Part shown: piece by piece, positions 34,818-45,694 of the stretch
Layout of the letters: the number at the start of each line of letters is the position of its first letter
Numbering within the stretch: position 1 is the first letter of the stretch
Origin: Tetradesmus obliquus
Taxonomy: Eukaryota; Chlorophyta; Chlorophyceae; Sphaeropleales; Scenedesmaceae
DNA: 64,000 bases
Assembly: GCA_030272155.1 (NCBI GenBank)
Contig: CP126199.1
Location: 2,170,001-2,234,000, forward strand
Direction: 5' to 3'
Notes under the pieces: generated by a model
Databases searched by the model: none
What the model was told of the DNA's origin: nothing
What the model saw: the letters and a program-made list of their open reading frames with translations, nothing else
Position numbers and translations under genes: made by a program

Positions 34818-37800
34818 GTTGTTGTTGCTGCTGACAACCAGCTAGTACCCACGTGGTCGCAGCAAAGCAGCATGCCCGTCACCAATGCACAGACATGCAT
34901 CACAGCCCCCACAACCCTGGTCCTGCGTCCTGCAGCTGGGTATCTCTCTCTGCCACCGCACCTTTCCTGGAAACCCTTGCCCACGGTCACCAAGTAACAT
35001 CTTCTTCCACAGTATATACATACTTCCCAGAGCTGTAGCCCACTGTTACAAACAAACAACGTCGCCGCCGCCGCACCTTTCCCGGAGCCATTGCCCACGG
35101 ACACGAATCGCTAGCATACACACAGATCTCTCTCATAGCCTTTGCCCTCAGGTTGATTTGCAGATATTCAACGCATAAACCGCCGCACCTTTCCCGGAGC
35201 CCTTGCCCACAGACACGTAGATGTTCACAGTGCCGTGCACTGCGCAGGTCTCCTTCAGGTAGGTGCTGGCCGCCTTGGCGTCAAAGGCCAGCGGCTGCCC
35301 TGCCTCCATCAGCTGCATGCTGCCCAGCCGCACCGCCAGGTCGGCCTGGTCAAACTGTACGCCTGCAGGGATGCATGTGCGTTTGTAACAGTTTGTTTGT
35401 TTTGTAAAACAGACAATATGTTGGTGGGAGAGGCCGGAAAGGATGAGTTGAGCGCTGGCACCCCGTGCCCAACAGCAGCAGCAGCAGCGGCAGCAGCGGT
35501 GAAGCACATTCAAATGGGTGGATGCACAGCATGCTTCAAACATGAAGGCGAGCGGCTGCCCCGCCTCCATCAGCTGCATGCTGCCCAGCCAGGTCGGCCT
35601 GGTCAAACTGCACGCCTGCAGGGACGCGCATATGTGTGTAACAGTTGTTTGTTTTGTAAAACAGACAATATGTTGGTGGGAGAGGCTGGAAAGGATGAGT
35701 TGAGCGCTGGCACCCCGTGCCCAACAGCAGCAGAAGCAGCAGCAGCACATGATTGCTCAGAACTCAATTGCATGTATTGCCAGCGGCTGGCCCGCCTCCA
35801 TCAGCTGCATGCTGCCCTGCCGCACCGCCAGGTCGGCCTGGTCAAACTGCACGCCTGCAGGGGCGGCATATATTTGCATCAGTGTGACATTAAGACAGCC
35901 GCATTGGGTGATTTAGAAGGGATTGGAATTTTGAGTAGAGTGCATCCAGCAACCCGTGAGCAGCTGCTGCAGCTGTCAAGGAGCCAAGCCCTCCAGCTCT
36001 CACCCGAGTAGCCTGCTGCTGCTGCAATGCGCCCCCAGTTGGGGTCGTGCCCTAAGATGGCAGACTTGGCCAGGCTTAAACCTGCTACTCTAAAAGGCCG
36101 CCACTGCGACACTCACATGCAGATGCTACGCATCTCCTGGCTCTGTCCACAACAAACAGCAGCCGGCTACAGCCAGCTTGGCCGTTCCTGTACAATGCAC
36201 TGAACACCAGTTCCAGCACACCCAACTTCGAAACAGCACTAAACCACTAAACCCCTTACCCGAGTACCCGGCTGCTGCTGCAATGCGGCCCCAGTTGGGG
36301 TCGTGCCCGAAGATGGCAGACTTGGCCAGGCTTAAACCTGCTACTCTAAAAGGCCGCCACTGCGACACTCACATGCAGATGCTACGCATCTCCTGGCTCT
36401 GTCCACAACAAACAGCAGCCGGCTACAGCCAGCTTGGCCGTTCCTGTACAATGCACTGAACACCAGTTCCAGCACACCCAACTTCGAAACAGCACTAAAC
36501 CACTAAACCCCTTACCCGAGTACCCGGCTGCTGCTGCAATGCGGCCCCAGTTGGGGTCGTGCCCGAAGATGGCCGACTTGGCAAGGCTGGACCCAGCGAC
36601 GCTCTTGGCCACGGTGCGTGCGTCAGCATCGTTTGCTGCGCCTGTCACCTCAATCTCCATCAGGCAGGTGGCTCCCTCGCCATCCCAAGCAATGCACTTG
36701 GCCAGGCCCTGAAGACAGCAGCAGGTGACAAAGCAGTACACACTCTCAGCATTTGAACACGCGGCTGTCAGTTGTCAGGCAGCGCAGCTCCTGTGCTTCA
36801 CTCCTCTTGCAAGGCAGTTGGCCAGGCTCTGCAGACGGTCTTGAACCACACCATGACCCTGGCAAATAGCAACAGTAACCCATACACCGGTGCATGTGCG
36901 CAGGCCCCGCTCCAGCAGCAGCTTTACTGCATTGCAAGAGTGTCATGTGATGCCCAGCCCACCTGCAGCAGCGCGGTGAGTGCTGCCTCCAGCGTCTTGC
37001 CATCTGCGCTGCCTGCGTCGCTGATGAGGGGGGCGCCCGACTTGCCGCTGGCCAGGCCGATCACGGTGTCGTTGGTGGAGGTGTCGCCGTCAACGGTGAT
37101 CTGCACGGTAAACAAAGCAGAAGTTGCAGCATTATTGTGTCGGTCTGTCATTTCAAACCTCGCCGCTGGCCAGTCCGATGACGGTGTCATTGGTGGAGGT
37201 GTCTCCGTCGACGGTGATCTGCATACAGCACAGGTGCATAAAAGGGTGATAGCGAGCATGCTCTTGCCGCAGCACCCTGTTTGTCCACAGCTTGCAACAC
37301 CCTTGCCTAGAAAGCGTGCAGCTTGTAATGGTAGGTTGGATGTATACCCACACTATTGCTTGCAATCTTCAGCGCAAACCTTCATCACCCACCGCGTTGA
37401 AGCTGGCGTCGCAGGCGCGCCGCAGCATGCCGCGCCACACCTCGGGCTCCACGTCAGCGTCGCAGGTGACAACCCCAAGCATGGTGGCCATGTTGGGGTG
37501 GATCATGCCGCTGCCCTTGCACATGCCGCCAATGTGCACCGGCACGCCTCCGATGGTGACCTGCGCCGCACAACACAACAGCGAGCACAGTTTCCACTAT
37601 TGCCTGATGGGTTGGCTTCGCACGCACACCTCTGCCAGCAGCAACACAAGTCCCAGGCAGGCTACTGCCTGTGCACACTGTCAGTTGTGTGGAAAAGCTT
37701 GCCGCTGGATATCACCCTGCAATATGCTGTCAGAAAAAAGTATGTGCACAACACTGCTGTTCCTTTTACTCATGCTCTCATGATGTGTGTTTGTCACGCA

Positions 37801-39611
37801 GCCACACCTGCAGTGCCGCCTCCTTGCTGACCAGGTCGGTGGTGGTGATGGCAACTGCCGCCCTGTGTGCATCATCAGCGCCAGACCCCAGGCTCTTAGG
37901 CAGCTCTGGGATGGCCTTGATGTAGGCGTCCATCTTCATGCGGCGGCCAATCACACCTGCAAACATTAGTGCAGAGAATCAGGTTGCCAGAATCAGATAT
38001 GTAAGTTGTAGGGACGATATCCCTGGTCTGGGCATCCATCCTCATGCAGCACCCACACATGTGAAAATGTGCCAGACTGTATCGTCAGGTGTATGTAACA
38101 AAACTTGATGGACAAACTTGGGGAGCCGCATCACAGGATGGCAGGTCAACACCTGCTGCCCGCACTCAACATATGCGTACATATTGCTGTAGCTCGCTGT
38201 GGATAACATCAAGCAGCAGGTGTGAAAACAGCAGCAGACGCTTGCCTGTGCTCATGAGCAGCACGTCGTCAGGCGTCACGCCCAGCGATGCAGCGGTGAT
38301 GGTGGCGCAGTTGACAGCATCCTCGTACCCCTGGTCGCCTGTGGCTGCATTGGCCTGGCCCGCGTTAGTCAGCACCTGCAGCATGAACGAGGCAACACGA
38401 ATTGATATGTCAATGCCCTCGGGCTGGCCTTAGGCATGACTTGTGTAAACGCTGACGGCAATCCTTGTTTACCACCGGGCAGCATACGAACAGTTGAAGC
38501 AACGCCCGGCCAACTGTCGTGCTGAGTGCCCACTTTGCATGATGCCTTGACTGCTGAAGGCAACTGCTGGTGTTTCAGAGCAGTGCAGCGCCGTACACGC
38601 CACTGTGCTAGGCTATAGACATGCTCACCCCCTCGTCATATCATGTCAGTGAACGGTTGCTTGCAACACAACACAGGGCTACTGATTACCCAGGTGTGCA
38701 GGGACATCCCCTCCATAGATGCAAAACATCCATACATCCAGCCACAGCCACAGCCACACGTACCGCCTTGACCTTCTTCTTGCGTGCCAGCACATCCTTG
38801 CAGTACAGCACGGGCGCAGCACACATCACATTCTTTGTGAAGCAGCCGCCAGCCACTGCAGGCTCATCTGCCACGATCAGCGACAGGTCAGCCTTCTTGC
38901 CTGCAGCACGCAGCGATGCGTACACGCCTGCAGAACAACCACAACACAACAGGGAGATGTATTACATGATACGTAAGGCATATCTGTTGGCTTGCAGGAG
39001 TATGCAGGGGTGTTGCAGCACATCTTTGTTATTATACCAGGTATGCCTTCAGCCTGCCAGCCGTGTGGTGTAGGCTGCAGCCCAATGACTGCGCTGCAGA
39101 CAGCTTGCAGCAAGAGACAGAACACCTGCTGGTGGCACAGCAGGTGTGCCTGGTGCGGTTATGTACCTGCTGTTGCTATCTGTGCAGCTGCTGCCTTCGT
39201 TCAACAATACAGCAGCCTCCAACACACTTTACTGATCACAGCTGCAGCTTGTCTATGGGTGTGTGCAAGGTTGCGCACACACCTGTTGCCTTGAATCCCT
39301 TTGCAGCACACACGCCACCCTCCACCTTCTTCCATGCACCATCCGGGATCAGGTCTGGTGCTGCAGGGATCTGGAATGACTCAGCACCAGTTGACACATT
39401 GGCCTGCACACGCACAGTCTGCACAGCAGCACACGCAGGGTGGCTTGAGGGACAGCGCAAGAGTGACACCTTGAGTGCATGACTTGCAGGTGATGTTGTT
39501 GCTGTGGAGCAGAACCACTCAGTGACACGTTCTGCACCTTACTGCTGCAATAACGTCGAGGGCACTTGCTGCTGGCTGCATAGAGCTGCAGGACTGCTGT
39601 TGAAGAAACAT
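34394..39611 (-). CDS. ARGJ: Arginine biosynthesis bifunctional protein ArgJ (glutamate N-acetyltransferase)
   Basis: Eleven exons join in phase: 39611-39543, 39418-39283, 38927-38764, 38375-38246, 37956-37808, 37560-37393, 37100-36963, 36708-36516, 35362-35189, 34745-34695 and 34407-34394, giving 461 residues. The enzyme moves the acetyl group from N-acetylornithine to glutamate (EC 2.3.1.35) and can also make N-acetylglutamate, in the plastid. Family landmarks are [39 protein letters not shown] (the Ala-Thr bond cleaved autocatalytically, Thr becoming the nucleophile), [19 protein letters not shown] and the closing [18 protein letters not shown]. The last five codons sit on a 14-bp exon. 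The first exon, a short transit-peptide-like leader ([13 protein letters not shown]), is my choice by phase and donor quality and is the least certain part. One intron uses a GC donor. Confidence 0.93.
34752..34816 (+). repeat. (CAG) microsatellite, about 21 units
   Basis: An uninterrupted CAG run lies in the ARGJ intron immediately upstream of the 34745-34695 exon. On the transcribed strand it reads (CTG)n ending six bases before the exon, so it abuts the 3' splice site. Confidence 0.95.
35060..35865. repeat. Junction copies around an ARGJ exon
   Basis: The exon start [23 protein letters not shown] is present in the real exon (35362-35189) and in partial copies at about 35624-35550 and 35861-35785, spaced near 240-260 bp. 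The exon end VGKGSGK plus donor is repeated at about 35100-35065. A more decayed copy lies near 34985-34955. Confidence 0.75.
36003..36590. repeat. 256-bp tandem duplication at an ARGJ exon end
   Basis: The unit containing [20 protein letters not shown] plus donor and intron occurs three times, with starts near 36003, 36259 and 36515. Copies one and two share a long stretch that appears identical (36060-36257 against 36316-36513, offset 256). The third copy lies inside the real exon 36708-36516. The near identity suggests the newest duplication in the window. Confidence 0.85.
37060..37225. repeat. Duplicated exon start [19 protein letters not shown]
   Basis: The start of ARGJ exon 37100-36963 is repeated at 37219-37160 with its own acceptor, 119 bp upstream in the gene. 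The extra copy is followed by a donor-like sequence (gaggtt) rather than the exon continuation. Confidence 0.75.
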
Positions 39612-40457
39612 GACAGCATGCTGCTGCAGGTTGCCCCACCCACCTGCTGCCTGTCCATAGCAGGGCGGAAGGCTCCCCGCACGCGCTGCCGGCCTGCAGT
39701 TTATAGCATGTTATCGGCGTCAGCAGTCTGCTATACGTGTCCAGAGAGCGGAACCGCCTGATCACAAACAACCCTGGCACTACTGCTGTGCTGCAGAGGG
39801 TGAAGCGTTTTGTGATATTGGCTTGCATATTAGCTTTTAAGTAGTTGATTTCACACCTGCAGTAAGGCCCTGTGGACCGGCACAGCGCTGCTGAAGCTGC
39901 ATATTGCACGGGGCCAAACAGCTGGCAGCACCACCGGCAAGACGAAACAGACCAAGAAGGCGGGCGTTCGACTAACCAGTCAATGTGCTGTTTGTCATAC
40001 GGATCAGCCGACGTCGCGCCTTGTAAGGTCGAAGCCAGTTTCACGTGGGGTTCGTGCGGGTAACAGAGACGATCCACCAGGCAGCACAGCGAGATCAAGT
40101 GATCCGTGTTATAGGTATAACTGCGCCCCATTAAAAAAAGATATGCTGACGAAACAGGCGAGCACGTAGTGCTGCTGCTGTCACTTCATCAGTGCTGCTG
40201 CTGTTGCTCAGCCCACGTGCCATCCTCAGTCAACCAAGGCAGCTGCGCACTCCTGCCTTTTGATGCAGCCAACGTGATTCAAAAGGTCCGAAACTCAAGC
40301 ACACATATGCCAGTTGCCTCATACTGGCCAAAAGCAGCCACACCAAATCGCCCCAACTGCTGCCACACACACCCAGCTGCAGCAAGGCAGGCCACCACAG
40401 CTGGGGGTCACCAGCTGCATTCCGGAACATGAGCAGCTACAGCTCATTTGCTACTGC
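39612..40457. other. Intergenic region between RPN8 and ARGJ
   Basis: 846 bp hold the 3' flank of RPN8 and the presumed ARGJ promoter. A longer ARGJ leader could start here if my first exon is wrong. Nothing else was recognised. Confidence 0.4.
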
Positions 40458-41482
40458 TCATGCGTTGCCGTTTGATGTCGGCTTTGCCGCGCCGTCTGCC
40501 TGCTTATCCTGGTCCTTGTCTGCTTCTGCCCCCTCCTTGCCGTCTGCTGCTTTGTCCTTCTCTGCCTTTGCTGCCTTGTCAGCAGCAGCCTTGACCTTGT
40601 CAGCACGCTCCTTCTCCTGCAAGCAACAGCAGCAGCAGCAGTGGCAGCAGCAGTCAGTTGATTTACCCGCCCGCCCGCCCCTCTTCTCTGGCTGATGTTG
40701 GTGTTGTTGAGGTTTGGGTGTGTGGTGTGGTTTTGCTGGCGCTGTGTGCTTCTGACGGTGCAACTTTTCAATGTCTGATGCCAAGGCGACGCAACATCAA
40801 CCAGGCATGCCAAGAGCAAAGGGCCGGCCAGCACTGGGCAGGCAGCACAGCCTGCCTCCCTCATCATTCACACTCCACAAACAACAAACTAAAGTTCCGT
40901 ATCCACCCCCACGCACCGCCCATATGCGCGCCGCCTTGTTGTCTATGGAGCTTGTGCAGCCCCAGTGTGCTCGTGCTCCAAGCTCATCATCAACCTAATC
41001 GCAGTGTACTCGCACTATATCCATCGAATAATACTCACCGCCCACATGCACGCCTCCTTGTTGTCTATGAGCTTGTGCAGCCCCAGCGTGCTCACAATCA
41101 AGCTCATCATCAACGCAGTCACAGTGTACCCGCAACATATCCATCAACTAACACGCACCGCCCACGTGCGCGCCTCCTTGTTGCCTATAAGCTTGTGCGC
41201 CAGCGTGCTCATGTTCCAAGCTCACCATCACCCCAGCCACAATGTAACCGCAGAATATCCATCAACACAAACTCACCGCCCACATGCGCGCCTCCTTGTT
41301 GTCTATGAGCTTGTGCAGCGCCAGCGTGGAGCGGATGAGGCTGGCCAGGTAGATGGCGGCCATCATGTCGTTGCCCTTCACGGCAAGGCTGGTGGACAGC
41401 GCCTCCACGTTCATGTTGGGCAGCAGGTTGAAGATGTCCTGCGCAGGGTTATGAAAGGCGGCGGCAGCAGCAGCAGCATGTT

Positions 41483-41516
<34 letters not shown>

Positions 41517-43285
41517 CATGATGTTGGTGGACAGCGCCTCCACGTTCATGTTGGGCAGCAGGTTGAAGATGTCCCGAGCAGTGTTGCAAACGGCAGCAGC
41601 AGCAGCAGCAGCAGCAGGCATCATGTCAGTGACAGCGCCTCCACGTTCGTGTTGGGCAGCAGGTTGAAGATGTCCTGCAGGCCATGACACAAGAGACAAA
41701 AAAGCACGTGAGTTCGCACGGGTGAATGATACTGTTTGCAGGGCGGCAGCCTCTGCATCGAACAGCTGCACCCTCACAGAAACACTTCAAGCACACCTGC
41801 AGGTAGGTCACTGCACAGTCATGATGTCGTCGTTCACAGGCAGCCCCCCTCCAGCACCACCCCAAGCTACCCCCTCTCACACACCCGCTCAACTCACACA
41901 TCAACACATCAAGCTATCATCCACACACCTGCAGGTAAGTCAAGATATCGGTGTTCAAGGGCAACCGCCCCACCAGCAGCACCCCCAGGTACCCTTTCAC
42001 TTTCTCCCTTACAACCAATCATGCGACATTCAAATACAAGTGCAGGTAGGTCATGGACTGGAGGCCGCCCCCTCAGCACAATTTCCAGGTACACTGTCTC
42101 TCTCGCCCACACACTCTTGCAAACAAGTTCAAAAACAGCTCAAAGACAGCTCAAACACACCTGCAGGTAGGTCATGATGTCGTTGTTCACGGGCAGCCTG
42201 CCCTCCAGCACCGCCCCCAGGTACTCCTGCACGTCGCCCAGCCTGCCCTTCAGGCCCTTGAGCGCCTGCAGCTTGGCAGACACGTCGCTGGCCAGCGTGC
42301 TGATGGTGGCGTCCTTCACGTTGCGCAGCAGGTGCTCCACGCCTTTTGATTGTTATGATCAGGATTTCGAAAGCGAGAGCAGCACGAAGAACGCAGCAGT
42401 GAGGCCAGTGCAAATGCAACCAGTGTGCGGTTCAGAGGACATGATGCCAGGTGGCAGCCACAAAAGTTGCTGACAGGGCAGCTGCTGGTACGAACCAGGC
42501 CAGGATGAACGCTGTTGTGCACAGTGCCAGAGTGAAAAGCAATCAGCACTTGTAGGCTTAACTGCCCACACCCTGCAGCAGCTGGTGAGCCAGCTCGCTC
42601 TGCTTGGCCACCAACAGATGCTCCCTCCCACCCCGCCTTTGCCCTGCTGTTGTGGCACCCCAGGTTTATTGGTGATTACTCATTACTTGTTTGTACTTTT
42701 TTCGCCCGCTGCTCACCGATCTCCTCTGCCTCTGTCTGCCCCACTTCTGTGGGGATGGTGATGAAGATCTGCCGGCTCTTCTCAGTGCCGTCCTGCAAGG
42801 CACAGAAGCAGCAGCAGCAGCAGCAGATGAGGATGATGCAGCGTCAGCGCAAAATCAACACATCAAGCCACGCGTGTGGCATGCTGCAGATCTGCCGGCT
42901 CTTCTCAGTGCCATGCTGCAGGGGGTGCCAGCAGCAGCACATGATGCGGCAGTCAGCCAACATTGTCATGGTTGTCCCGGACACAAGCACATGCACCATA
43001 ACAGACTGGATACTCCTGTACTATGCACGCATGTGAGTGAGTGTGTGGCTGCGGGCTGCAGCGCTTCCACACACATGCCATGCCACAAGCGCATGCACAT
43101 GTACAGTGGCAAAGCAGGCTCACAACCACCTCCACTTCTTGCTGTGTGGCTCGCCCAATTCCGCCATACTACTCACAGCATCACACACAGCCACCCAGAG
43201 CCTGCAGCATCAGCTCACCTCCCTCACTTCATCAATGGCCGTGTAGGCTGTGAATGGCAGGCCCACCTCCTTAGGCTGCAGGCAC

Positions 43286-43319
<34 letters not shown>

Positions 43320-43410
43320 ACAGCAGCACAGCCGGACTCAATACAGCGCAACACAGCCCAATGCAGCTACTCATGGTCTACGCACTGTCAGGCCATCGCA
43401 CTTTGCTGAC

Positions 43411-43463
<53 letters not shown>

Positions 43464-45146
43464 TGCTGGTGCCAATGCTGCCACACCTCCTCTCCACATT
43501 GCAGATAACCAGCATAGGGCGACTGCTGCCATGCCTAAGCCGCTGCTGCCATGACCGCTGCAGCTTCTGCTGCTGCTGCTGATCATCAGTGCGCCTCACC
43601 TCCGCCTCACAGATCACCAGCACGGGGTTGCTGCTGCCGCACTTGCTGCTGCTGCTGCTGCTCCCCTACTGCTGCTCCTGCTGCCGCCGCTGCTGCTGCT
43701 GATTATCAGTGCTGCTCACTTCCACCCCGCAGATGACCAGCACGGGATTGCTGCTGCCACACCTGCTGCTGCTGCTGCTGCTCCCCTACTGCTAGTCCTG
43801 CTGCCACCGCTGCTGCTGCTGATCATCAGTGCTGCTCACTTCCATCTCGCAGATTACCAGCACCAGGGGTTGCTGCTGCCACACAGCATGCTGCCGCTGA
43901 TCCTGCTGATCTAGCTGCCGCTGATCCTGCTAATCCTGCTGCCGTTGATCCTGCGAATCCTGCTGCTGCTGCTGATCATCAGTGCTGCTCACCTCCACCT
44001 CGCAGATGACCAGCACGGGATTGCTGCAGTAGTTGGCCATGAGCGCATGCATGCTCAGGTCAGCCTCGCGCAGCCGCGGGCCCGTGCTGTACCAGCCGAT
44101 CACGTGCTCTCGCGCTGCAGCAACACACATGGTTTTGTGTAAGACGTAACACTGCATGCGTGTGCAAACTTGCGCAGTATCATATGTCATGGATGTGTGT
44201 CATGCACTGGTTGAAGCAGTAGCTGCAGCAGATGTTGCAGACGGTTTCAGCACGACTGCTCCTGCTGCTGACCCTGCGGGCAGCTGTTCTGCGTCGACTT
44301 GCCAGCTGGAGGAGCTGGCGCAGCTGCTGCTGTAAACACTGCCAGGTTGCTGCCGCTGAGGCAACCAACGCCACACCGCTGCTGCTGCATCTCACCGTTG
44401 ACCTTCTTGAACATGTGGACATGCAGACCAATCTCTGCTGCCGAGGCAACCAACGCCACACCGCTGCCGGTGATGCTACGCGCTGCTGCTGCTGCTGCTG
44501 GGCCTCACCGTTGACCTTCTTGAACATGCGGAACATAATCTCCAGGTAGCTGTGGTCCAGGAACCAGATGGAGGGGTCCTTGTCATCCTCCTCAAAGGGC
44601 ACTGCAGGGACAGATACAATTGTAATGTAAAGTATCAGTAACATGTTTTTTGGGTTCACGAAGATAAGCAGTATTCAGAGATCACTGCTGCCAATCAGTG
44701 CTGGGCTTGGAGGAGCATGCGAGCGCTGCTGCAGAGTCAACGGCTGCGTGTTGATGCAGAGGTAGTGCATGTGCAGTTGAGATGTTGGTTGGTTAACAAG
44801 AAGAGCAGGCTGCATGGGACCAATTTGCAGTGGATGGTGCAGGACAACAGGTACCATTTGAGCAGGACAAATGCATGTGATGAGAGCAAACAGGTGGTGA
44901 ATCCTGCAGGTGCTGCTGATGTGCTCTGTGTGCAAACTGTACAGCCAGGCAGCAGAGCTGCAGCAGATGAGGCCCCAGTTGCGTACCTGCAAAGCTGTTG
45001 GTGACATCTACTTGCCCCTTATATGTTTCTCCTAGCAGCAGTCCGATTACGCGCTTCTTTGTGTCCTTTGCTACTCTGTTGTAATGATCAACCACACACA
45101 GCAGCACCAAAGGGTGCAGCACAACCTTGTCTGGCACCCCAGGCAT
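40458..45146 (-). CDS. RPN8: 26S proteasome regulatory subunit RPN8 (PSMD7), MPN domain
   Basis: Eight exons join in phase: 45146-44987, 44601-44509, 44114-43993, 43275-43219, 42792-42717, 42342-42161, 41438-41277 and 40616-40458, giving 336 residues. ATG 45146 gives [16 protein letters not shown], the standard start of the MPN domain. [43 protein letters not shown] and [14 protein letters not shown] are diagnostic. The HxHx7Sx2D metal site of the active partner RPN11 is absent (GWYSTGP instead of a His pair), as expected for RPN8, which is structural and pairs with RPN11 in the lid. The C-terminal helix ([15 protein letters not shown]) mediates lid bundling, and the tail is Lys/Asp/Glu-rich. 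The gene is head-to-head with the TM9SF gene. Several introns carry junction duplications. Confidence 0.95.
40918..41300. repeat. Four 120-bp units from an RPN8 exon end
   Basis: Sequence encoding [13 protein letters not shown] plus a donor and about 70 bp of intron recurs at about 40918, 41039, 41159 and 41279, a regular 120-bp step. The copy at 41279 is in the real exon, and the others show increasing substitutions such as Arg to Cys or Thr. Confidence 0.85.
41438..42200. repeat. Copies of two RPN8 junctions in one intron
   Basis: The start of exon 41438-41277 ([16 protein letters not shown]) is repeated at about 41576-41520 and 41680-41637. The end of exon 42342-42161 ([12 protein letters not shown] plus donor) is repeated, more degenerate, near 41794, 41925 and 42040, spacings of roughly 131, 115 and 117 bp. 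The intron therefore carries extra copies of both of its own ends. Confidence 0.8.
43413..43460 (+). repeat. (CTG)16 microsatellite
   Basis: A pure CTG run lies in an RPN8 intron. It produces long poly-Leu and poly-Ala open frames that are not coding. Confidence 0.95.
43570..43995. repeat. Four copies of the [10 protein letters not shown] exon end
   Basis: The end of RPN8 exon 44114-43993 with donor and gatcatcag intron start recurs near 43855, 43735 and 43617, about 120 bp apart. CTG-rich filler separates the copies. They keep the LVICEVE coding sense with a few changes. Confidence 0.8.
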
Positions 45147-45694
45147 GTTTGCAGTGCCGCTGATGCGGCTGTATCAACGGATCACGGCCTTTAGGATAGA
45201 ACAGGCTGCTGTGGCTGCGTGTAGTTGAAAGTCGGGTAGCAAAGCTGTTGTGCTGCAACTGTTCCTCTGTCGGGACTTGATCAGCGCTCACACAAAGTCA
45301 GCAGTAACGTTGAAAAGTACGTTGAACATCTTGGCAAGATCACAGCTGCAACAGCAGCTTGAAAGCTGAACTAACGTAAAGCTCGGGTACAGCGTTGTGT
45401 GCGAATGTAGTTTACCTGTTGTCAATCTGAATGAAGGCGTCGTATGACATTACTTTTTCGAAGCAATTATATTCAAGCTTTTAGCACAGCGGCCTGAAAG
45501 GAGTTTGAATGCGAGTCCGTTGATGCTGCAGTTTACACTGCACTCGTCAGTGGGGAAGGCAGGCTGTTCCTGCAGGACATTCCATAGCGCTGCGTGCAAG
45601 TCGTTTCATAGTCTGACATGCTCTGATTCGTAGCTGGTGGTCTTTGCCAACAACCAGTTTTGCTAGCAGCAGCAACAGCAGAAGGAGCAGCAGC
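45147..45694. promoter_or_regulatory. Divergent promoter region of RPN8 and the TM9SF gene
   Basis: 548 bp separate the two opposing start codons, with no gene between them. A shared bidirectional promoter is the natural inference from this head-to-head layout. No TATA box or proteasome-type element was identified with confidence. Confidence 0.45.
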
